NCBI GenBank assembly: GCA_051000755.1
Contig: JBPCNZ010000044.1
Span: 1-18,396 of the forward strand
DNA length: 18,396 bases
Source: JALZAH01 sp051000755
Lineage (GTDB): Bacteria; Actinomycetota; Acidimicrobiia; Acidimicrobiales; Palsa-688
Reading direction: 5' to 3'
Positions 13,795 through 18,396 of the stretch are shown piece by piece. Numbering within the stretch: position 1 is the stretch's first letter; every line of letters starts with the position of its first letter. The notes under the pieces were generated by a model. It searched no databases and was not told where the DNA came from. It saw only the letters and a list, made by a program, of their open reading frames with translations. Position numbers and translations under genes: made by a program.

Positions 13795-14945
13795 GGTCGC
13801 TCTCCTGCCGACCCGGCCAACACGAGCGGGCTCCGGCCCCGGCGGTGGTTGAGGGTGATGGCCCCCAACGTCCCCCATCCGATGGGAAGGATGAGCCAGA
13901 AGCTGAGGACCCGGTAGATGAGGACGGCCGCGACGGTGGATGCCTGGGCTCCGCCGAAGGCCACCAGGGCCACGGTCAGGCTTCCCTCGACCACCCCCAG
14001 TCCGCCGGGGGTGATGGGCAGGTTGGTCGCCAGTTGGGCGGCGGCGTAGGCCAGCAGCAGGCCCCGCCACGGCACCTCCGCACCCACGCTGGCGAAGGCC
14101 AGGGCCAGGCAGCCGAGGTCCAACAGCCAGTTGAACGCCCCCCAGGCCGTGGCCCAACCCCAGTCCGCCCAGCTCGGGGAGATGGCCCCGACCTTGACCA
14201 GGGCTTCGTGGACCAGGTTCTGGGGGTCGCCTTTCGGGCGGTGGACCATTCGCTTCGACAGGCGCATCAGGCGGATGGTGTGGCCGACGAACCAGATCCG
14301 CTTGCTCCACGCCGCCACCACCACCCCGGCCAGGACGACGAGGCCGATGATGACGCTGACCAGACCCAGGGCCGAGCCGGTGCTGGCCGCCATGGCCAGG
14401 CCCACCCCGGCCAGGGCCGCCAGGGAGATGAACGACGTCGCCGTCATGGCCACCAGCACCCACCCCGACAGGATCTCGTCGGCGCCGAAGCGGCGGAACT
14501 GGCGGAACGACCAGGCTGCCGACACCACGATGCCGCCCGGCAACGTGGTCTGCAGGGCATTGCCTGCCAGAGAGATGCTGGTCATGGGGCGCAGCGCCAC
14601 TCGGACATGGCCCGCACCGAGCAGCCGCCGTTGCATGCCGGCGAAGGCGACATAGCTGCCCGCCTCGGCGACGGCGGCGAGGATCACCCACGCCCAGTTG
14701 AGGTGGTCGATGTAGACGCTGGCCCCGCTCAGCTCGTCCGTCTTGCCCGACACGGCGTAGATGGCCAGGCCGCCGAGGACCAGGCCGATGACGTAGCGAA
14801 GGATCCGCCAGACCCGCAACCGGGTGCTGACGGTCGCGGCCGGCCCGGTGGCCGGCGGGGCGGGGGCGGGGATCGCTTCCACGAGGTAGGGCCATGATCG
14901 CACCCCGGCGCCCCGGGTGTTCGCCGGGCGCATTCCCTTCAGCAC
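13791..14945 (-). CDS. Flippase-like integral membrane protein (LPG synthase TM domain, UPF0104)
   Basis: The protein has 384 residues if started at GTG 14945; ATG 14933 and later GTG codons are alternatives, and none has a well-spaced ribosome binding site. After a Pro/Ala-rich N-terminus (about 20-40) there are about eight hydrophobic segments: 50-66, 80-98, 125-150, 160-185, 195-215, 265-290, 295-310 and 340-365. The signature NLPITPGGLGVVEGSL (308-323), followed by a segment with IYRVLSFWLILPIGW, is the conserved core of the lysylphosphatidylglycerol-synthase transmembrane family (PF03706). Stand-alone members lacking the aminoacyl-transferase domain are thought to move lipids or lipid-linked substrates across the membrane. 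This one has no transferase domain. It is the first gene of a two-gene unit with the lipoprotein at 13369-13794. Confidence 0.88.
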   Translation of the reverse strand: MLKGMRPANTRGAGVRSWPYLVEAIPAPAPPATGPAATVSTRLRVWRILRYVIGLVLGGLAIYAVSGKTDELSGASVYIDHLNWAWVILAAVAEAGSYVAFAGMQRRLLGAGHVRVALRPMTSISLAGNALQTTLPGGIVVSAAWSFRQFRRFGADEILSGWVLVAMTATSFISLAALAGVGLAMAASTGSALGLVSVIIGLVVLAGVVVAAWSKRIWFVGHTIRLMRLSKRMVHRPKGDPQNLVHEALVKVGAISPSWADWGWATAWGAFNWLLDLGCLALAFASVGAEVPWRGLLLAYAAAQLATNLPITPGGLGVVEGSLTVALVAFGGAQASTVAAVLIYRVLSFWLILPIGWGTLGAITLNHRRGRSPLVLAGSAGERP

Positions 14946-14980
14946 CCCATGGCCGTCATCCCATCGGGAGCTCGCAGCTG

Positions 14981-15191
14981 TCAGAGAGAGACAGCGGCGA
15001 CCTGAACGCTGTTGGGGTCAGGGACAGGTAGACCGTCTTCGACGAGGCCTTCAAGGTGGAACGCGATCGCATCGCGGATCAGTTGTTCGACCTCAGAGCG
15101 GGTGACCGGCTACAGCGAGGCCAGGCAAAGCTGGCACATAGGCACCCCAACTGGTGGTGCTACGTTCGTAAACCACGGTCCAGGTCGTCAT
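14981..15191 (-). pseudogene. hicB: HicB-family antitoxin, frameshifted
   Basis: The gene shows only when two frames are joined. From ATG 15191 it reads MTTWTVVYERSTTSWGAYVP, then ALPGLAVAG. After a missing two bases (or one extra) near 15099-15106 it continues in another frame as TRSEVEQLIRDAIAFHLEG, LVEDGLPVPDPNSVQVAAVS and stops at 14981. This is the entire HicB antitoxin fold of about 70 residues (the YTVVYE...GWGAYVPDLPG block, then EEVEQLIREAI, then the IP.P segment). Unrepaired, translation stops at TGA after about 32 residues. Its ATG overlaps the hicA stop as ATGA, the normal arrangement of hicAB operons. The total of 211 nt fits a gene that has lost two bases. A truncated antitoxin should not neutralise HicA. 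Confidence 0.85.
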
Positions 15192-15390
15192 TGCTTCCGC
15201 TCCCCTCGGGGGACGCCGGCTTGGCGGTAGATGTTGCCCAGTGTACCCGGCGGTACATCGCGCTTGGCTTGCCGGCCACGGTCACCCGGCCTGGTTTGGT
15301 CGGGTGACGAAACTGGCGGTGGCTGCCACGGTGGTCGACCTGGATCCAGCCGTCTTGTTCGAGGAGCCGTAGTACGTCTCGGACCTTCAC
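15188..15390 (-). pseudogene. hicA: HicA-family mRNA interferase toxin, frameshifted
   Basis: From GTG 15390 (GGGAG 9 bp upstream) the frame reads MKVRDVLRLLEQDGW, then DHRGSHRQFRHPTKPGRVTV and AGKPS. This is the double-stranded-RNA-binding-like HicA fold with the active-site GSH histidine at residue 24. Near 15258-15263 one base is missing; in the following frame the expected ending appears, DVPPGTLGNIYRQAGVPRGE, and stops at 15188. HicA normally cuts mRNA and is neutralised by HicB. Unrepaired, the frame runs on into an unrelated tail and lacks the C-terminal helix; the toxin is probably inactive. The 203-nt length fits a loss of one base. It is the first gene of the pair, overlapping hicB. 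Confidence 0.85.
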
Positions 15391-15445
15391 CCCGGCAGAC
15401 TCCCGCCTGCCGTCATGGGTGCACCGGCGCGCCGATGTCGGCGGC

Positions 15446-17071
15446 TCATCCCAGTCCCAGGTGCAGCGCCGCTTCCGGCACGGTCAGCGCCAGCTCCGGT
15501 CCGACGTCGCGGTGCCGCTCGGCGGCGGGGGAGAGCGATCGGGCGTGGGCGAGGAGATCGTCCCGTTGGTCGATGGCGTGGCCGAGGGCGTCCCAGCGGG
15601 CCAGCCGGGTCCCGTTGTCGGCCATCCAGCGGTCCCGGGTCGCGGCCCGCCGCTCGACCTGTGCCGACCGCTCGTCGAGGACCGGGTCGGCGTCCCGCCC
15701 CGTCTCGGCCTGCCATCGCCGCTCGTCGCCAAGGTCGCGCCGGGCGGCCGTCTGGTCCGGGGGCAGGCTGGCAGCCAGGGCCGCGCCCAACCGGCGGTGC
15801 TCGGCGGCCAGATCGGCTCGGGACCGCCCGGCCCGCACCGGCCCCCCGGTACCGGCCACCCCGGCGGCGAGGACGGCGACGTCGAGGGTGGGGTGGCGCT
15901 GTGGGGCCCGGGGCCCGGCGGGGGCGACGGCCGTGGACGCCAGCACCAAGGACCGCTCCGGCCCGCCCCGGGTCGGGGGGCCGAGGACGGCCACCGGTTG
16001 GCCGGCGGTGGCGGCCAGAGCCGGCGTGGTGGCCCAGCCGTAGCCGACGAAGCCGGCCTGGCCCCGCTCGATGGCCATGGGTTCGGCCCGCCCGTCCCAC
16101 GCCACGGTCATGGCCCGCCCGCCGGCCTGGACCCCGGTGACGGTGCCCAACGACGCGGCCGGGACCCGCCGGCCCTGGTTGGCCCGCAGCGCCATGACCC
16201 GGTCCCCGGCCGCGAACTCCCGCCCGCCGGCCTTCATCACCTCCTCTCCGATCGCTCCTTGTCCCGCTAATCGACTCCGGACCGCCCGGTTGAGCAACCC
16301 CACCTCGGGAGGGCCGCCGCCGACCAGCAGAGGTGGGCCGTGGGGGGCGGCGTGTTCCCATACCCCGAGCAGGTGGGCAACGGCGTCACGCCCCGACGCG
16401 ACCACGGCCATCCCCGCCGCGGTGCGCACCGGATCGCCGCCGGGGACCGGCACCGCCGCCACCCGACCGGGATCGGCCCGGCCCAAGGTGTCGCCCGCGG
16501 TGACCAGGGCGTCGGCGAACGGGCGGTGGCGCAGGGTCAGGGTCCCGCCCTCGACCAGCACCACCTTGGGATGGCGGCGGTCGGCCACCACCTCGGCCAG
16601 CTGCGGCGGGGTCAGCCGGTCGGCCCGGTCGACGACGAGGATGTCGGCGGGACGGTCGAGGGCTCGTTGGTCGGCGATGCCCGCCACCGCCTCCCAACGC
16701 CGGCCCCCGCCCGCCGTCGCCACCCGGTAGCCGCTGGCCTGCCACGCCTGCCGGGCCGCGTCGAGCACGGCGGCCTGGGCGTCGAGGCAGTCCCGGCCTG
16801 CGACCCCGGCGACGATGTCGACCCCCTGCCCCCCGGCCAGCAACGCCCGCACCGCGGCCCGCCCCGCTTCGTCGAGGTGAGGGTCGGCAGCTGCCGCCTC
16901 CACCCGCCGGGCGGCGACGATGCCCACGCCGGCCCCGGCCCGCCCGAGGATCGTCTCGACGACGGCCCGGTCGGCGAACTGGGCCTCGGTGGTGGTCCAT
17001 CGCCCCGATCCGGCCGGCACCGCGGCGGCGCAGAACCGTTCGGCGCAGACCTCCACGTCGGTTGCGGTCAT
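15446..17071 (-). CDS. Degenerate MobF/TraA-type helicase domain protein
   Basis: The protein has 541 residues, from an ATG that overlaps the relaxase stop (ATGA). The order of parts matches the C-terminal half of TraA/TrwC relaxase-helicases: an N-terminal segment ending RWTTTEAQFADRAVVETI, a linker, then a RecD-like motor at about 75-340. The motor's key motifs are gone. The Walker A position reads GVAGRDCLDA (89-98) in place of GxAGTGKT, the following helix AAVLDAARQAWQASGYRV is well kept, and the Walker B region reads ILVVDRADRL (144-153) in place of VVDEA. The strand that normally ends in GD..QLP reads KVVLVEGGTL. Later parts (AAGDRVMALRANQGRRVPA, GTVTGVQ) resemble the usual SH3/RecD C-terminal region, followed by a charged alpha-helical tail. 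ATP hydrolysis is very unlikely. The open frame of this length suggests it is still expressed and may have a structural or DNA-binding role. Confidence 0.75.
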   Translation of the reverse strand: MTATDVEVCAERFCAAAVPAGSGRWTTTEAQFADRAVVETILGRAGAGVGIVAARRVEAAAADPHLDEAGRAAVRALLAGGQGVDIVAGVAGRDCLDAQAAVLDAARQAWQASGYRVATAGGGRRWEAVAGIADQRALDRPADILVVDRADRLTPPQLAEVVADRRHPKVVLVEGGTLTLRHRPFADALVTAGDTLGRADPGRVAAVPVPGGDPVRTAAGMAVVASGRDAVAHLLGVWEHAAPHGPPLLVGGGPPEVGLLNRAVRSRLAGQGAIGEEVMKAGGREFAAGDRVMALRANQGRRVPAASLGTVTGVQAGGRAMTVAWDGRAEPMAIERGQAGFVGYGWATTPALAATAGQPVAVLGPPTRGGPERSLVLASTAVAPAGPRAPQRHPTLDVAVLAAGVAGTGGPVRAGRSRADLAAEHRRLGAALAASLPPDQTAARRDLGDERRWQAETGRDADPVLDERSAQVERRAATRDRWMADNGTRLARWDALGHAIDQRDDLLAHARSLSPAAERHRDVGPELALTVPEAALHLGLG

Positions 17072-18030
17072 GCCGGCGGGGACGTGTCACCGATGGCGCG
17101 TATGACGTCACGAATGGTGAATGACGACGCCTTGGCGGCCATCGCTTCCCCCACGCATCCGGCATCGAAGGTCGGGACCCCGGTAGGGCCGGCTTCCAAC
17201 ACGGCGGCGGCTCGTTTGGCGTCCAGGCCGGCGGCGGTCACGGCGGCCCGCCACCCATCGGGATCATCGACGCGGGTGCGGCTCCTGGTCACGGCCCGGG
17301 CCGCGTTGGGACCGGTGCTGGGCCGTCCGTCCCGGCGGTAGGCGGCCATCTGGGTCCCCCGGCGGCTGGCCGCGGTGATGGCCTGGCGGGGAACGTCGGC
17401 CAGGTCGGCGTTCCCGTCCGTCCCGACGGTCCACGCCGGGTGGAAGCCGGCCCGGCCAATGTGATGGCGGAGGCCGAGGCGGTAGACGGCCGAGAGTTCG
17501 CGCTCCGAGCGCCACAGCGGGCTGGTCGCCACCGCCGACCAGCGCCCGTCGCCGGCCCGGAGGGCGTTGACCAGCAGCACGTGGGTGTGGAGGTGAGGGT
17601 CCCCGGCGGCGCTGGTGGGATGGTCGAAGCGGGCCGCGACCATGCCCGCGCCGGCCTGCTCGTAGCCGGCCTCGCCACGGCTGACCCAGCAGGCGTGGCG
17701 GGTGGCGAACCCGAGGGCCTCGTCGACAGCCCGCCGGTGGGCGTCCCCGAGGGCCCGGGCGGTGGGCTCGCCGGCCACCGCGGCGACGACCGACACGCCC
17801 TTGGGGGCGGCGAAGGTCAGGTCCCACCCGGCCCGCCGGCGGGGGTGGCGGGGATCACCGATCGGACCGGCGCCGGGATGGCGGCCGCCCAGCACGTCGG
17901 CCAGATCGCCGAGGTCGACGGCACCGGTCAGGCCCAGCGCCTCGGCGCCGACGCCCACCCACGTCCCCGCCTCGGGGCTGGCGGCGTAGTACCGGCCGGC
18001 GCCGGGGCCGATGGGGCGGACGATCAGCAC
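17068..18030 (-). CDS. MobF (TrwC/TraI) family relaxase domain protein
   Basis: The protein has 320 residues from GTG 18030. It is the conjugative relaxase domain alone, without the helicase normally fused behind it. GAGRYYAASPEAGTWVGVGA holds the catalytic tyrosines (14/15) and the typical GxW.G start. Next come RAGWDLTFAAPKGVSVVAAV (the DLTFSAPKSVS block) and FDHPTSAAGDPHLHTHVLLVNAL, where His137, His148 and His150 form the metal-binding triad. DGRWSAVATSPLWRSERELSAVYRLGLRHHI completes the fold. It would nick one strand at an oriT and remain covalently attached to it. The protein ends just where the helicase partner begins (ATGA overlap). It starts inside the last, diverged copy of the 17-bp repeat. 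No other conjugation genes (VirB/D4, TraG) are in the window. Such solo units occur on integrated actinobacterial elements. Confidence 0.85.
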   Translation of the reverse strand: MLIVRPIGPGAGRYYAASPEAGTWVGVGAEALGLTGAVDLGDLADVLGGRHPGAGPIGDPRHPRRRAGWDLTFAAPKGVSVVAAVAGEPTARALGDAHRRAVDEALGFATRHACWVSRGEAGYEQAGAGMVAARFDHPTSAAGDPHLHTHVLLVNALRAGDGRWSAVATSPLWRSERELSAVYRLGLRHHIGRAGFHPAWTVGTDGNADLADVPRQAITAASRRGTQMAAYRRDGRPSTGPNAARAVTRSRTRVDDPDGWRAAVTAAGLDAKRAAAVLEAGPTGVPTFDAGCVGEAMAAKASSFTIRDVIRAIGDTSPPA

Positions 18031-18102
18031 GGGCGGTCGGTCAGCACGGACGGTCGGCTAGCACGGACGGTCGGTCAGCACGGACGGTCGGTCAGCACGG
18101 TG
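18018..18102. repeat. 17-bp iteron-like tandem repeats adjoining the relaxase start
   Basis: Units are at 18035-18051, 18052-18068, 18069-18085 and 18086-18102, consensus GGTCGGTCAGCACGGAC; the first and third are identical, and the others differ by one two-base swap (unit 2) or at the last two bases (unit 4). A fifth unit at 18018-18034 (GGACGATCAGCACGGGC, 14 of 17 matching) includes the relaxase start codon. The repeats lie in direct orientation at a period of 17 bp. This is the size range of plasmid iterons or of repeated binding sites in oriT regions. Confidence 0.9.
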
Positions 18103-18157
18103 TCGCCACCTTGCCGGGCCCCGTGATGCTTCCCGGCTCCGCCACCGTCCGTGAAGG

Positions 18158-18166
18158 TGCTAGGGT
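18158..18166 (+). promoter_or_regulatory. Extended -10 promoter candidate for the lipoprotein leader
   Basis: TGCTAGGGT is a TGn-TAGGGT extended -10 element of the actinobacterial TAGnnT type. No -35 is seen at 17-18 bp upstream. A start at about 18173 would give a leader of about 109 nt. Confidence 0.45.
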
Positions 18167-18168
18167 CA

Positions 18169-18284
18169 TCACCACACAGGGTGAGGGAAGCTAAGAGCCC
18201 CCGGCGATCATTGGTCGTGGAACCGGGGAGGAGCGAATCACGAACCCCACCTCGCCTGTCCAACCCTAAGGAGGGGGACAGGTG
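18169..18284 (+). promoter_or_regulatory. Structured 5' leader with a ribosome-binding-site hairpin
   Basis: Three stem-loops follow each other. TCACC (18169-18173) pairs with GGTGA (18180-18184). CCCCGG (18199-18204) pairs with CCGGGG (18223-18228) and encloses a second helix, CGATC/GGTCG (18205-18209/18213-18217). CCTGTCC (18255-18261) pairs perfectly with GGACAGG (18276-18282), with an inner CCC/GGG. That last helix places AAGGAGG (18268-18274) in the loop and stem and ends at the G of the GTG start, so translation should be blocked when it forms. The unpaired parts (GGGAAGCTAAGAG; GGAGCGAATCACG) look conserved-motif-like, but I cannot assign a known riboswitch class. Confidence 0.5.
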
Positions 18285-18396
18285 GCATGGAGAAAAACGC
18301 GATCAGCCGATCGCGTTCTGCGAGGCTCGGTCCTGGCGCTGATCTCGACCATGGTGATCCTCGGGGGCTGCGGCGGCGTCACCACCATGCAGAAGG
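18282..18396 (+). CDS. Predicted lipoprotein, N-terminal fragment
   Basis: The first 38 codons are visible before the window ends. GTG 18282 is the start because AAGGAGG lies 7 bp upstream; the ATG at 18287 in another frame gives a charged, signal-less peptide. The N-terminus is basic (MAWRKTRSADRVLRG), followed by a hydrophobic segment and the lipobox LGGC with Cys30, so the product should be secreted and lipid-modified. It continues GGVTTMQK. Too little is present to assign a family. It is divergent from the relaxase gene. The structured leader before it suggests regulated translation. Confidence 0.75.
   Translation, partial: MAWRKTRSADRVLRGSVLALISTMVILGGCGGVTTMQK

Noticed and set aside
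13369..14895. A 508-codon minus-strand open frame.
   Set aside because: Only its last 141 codons are a gene (the lipoprotein). The rest is Pro/Gly/Arg-rich shadow of the membrane-protein gene in another frame.
15231..16270. Long plus-strand frames opposite the helicase-like gene.
   Set aside because: They are low-complexity Arg/Pro/Gly/Ala frames typical of high-GC antisense; the minus-strand frame has family motifs.
18035..18102. CRISPR array.
   Set aside because: The 17-bp units are directly adjacent with no spacers between them, and no cas gene is present.
18169..18284. Assignment of the leader to ydaO (c-di-AMP), GEMM-I (c-di-GMP) or cobalamin riboswitches.
   Set aside because: GGAACC and GCGAATC recall ydaO and CACAGGG recalls GEMM, but the invariant downstream segments (CAGCTAAC in ydaO; the receptor pairing in GEMM; the B12 box) are missing or in the wrong order.

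Overview
The window is GC-rich throughout, with the GTG/TTG start use and codon bias of a high-GC actinobacterium. An uncultivated Acidimicrobiia-type lineage would fit, but that placement is a guess from overall character, not from a marker gene. Most long overlapping reading frames are shadows of real genes, as expected at this GC content. Layout: (1) 1-524, the 3' end of a HelD/UvrD-like helicase, meeting (2) a minus-strand envelope-polysaccharide operon (4564 down to 521): a membrane-anchored family 2 glycosyltransferase, a lipoprotein with two FN3-like modules and a clan GH-A glycosidase domain, and a sulfotransferase. The genes are 2 and 16 bp apart. (3) 4724-9980 is mostly ordinary chromosome: a Uma2-type nuclease-like protein, an uncharacterised protein, pyridoxamine 5'-phosphate oxidase (pdxH), an IclR regulator with a perfect dyad upstream, a rhodanese, a primary-type sigma-70 factor and a YjbQ/UPF0047 protein. 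The YjbQ start lies at the end of a triplicated 16-bp repeat. (4) 10112-15390 is accessory in character: a class II Fic protein, an inverted-repeat cluster, a frameshifted DUF523 gene, a Phd/PIN toxin-antitoxin pair with a promoter-operator of 10-bp-spaced GTAC cores, and a coupled membrane-protein/lipoprotein pair. It ends with a hicA-hicB pair in which BOTH genes carry small frameshifting deletions; hicB is visible only when its two frames are joined. (5) 15446-18030 encodes a MobF-type relaxase split in two coupled genes. The relaxase half keeps its catalytic tyrosines and histidine triad, whereas the helicase half has lost Walker A and the Walker B glutamate while remaining a 541-codon open frame. 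A 17-bp iteron-like tandem repeat (4 copies plus one diverged copy) abuts the relaxase start. (6) 18158-18396 starts a divergent lipoprotein gene behind a structured leader whose last hairpin encloses the ribosome binding site. How the parts may work together: the first operon probably builds, trims and sulfates a surface glycan. The sigma factor, PdxH, rhodanese and YjbQ are housekeeping. The region from Fic to the relaxase looks like a decaying integrated mobile or stress island: one apparently intact toxin-antitoxin pair, one broken pair, and a relaxase whose motor partner cannot be an ordinary ATPase. The strongest candidates for something undescribed are the iteron/relaxase/dead-helicase module, the structured leader beside it, and the repeated translation-start unit ahead of yjbQ. 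No CRISPR array, rRNA, tRNA or intact insertion sequence was recognised.
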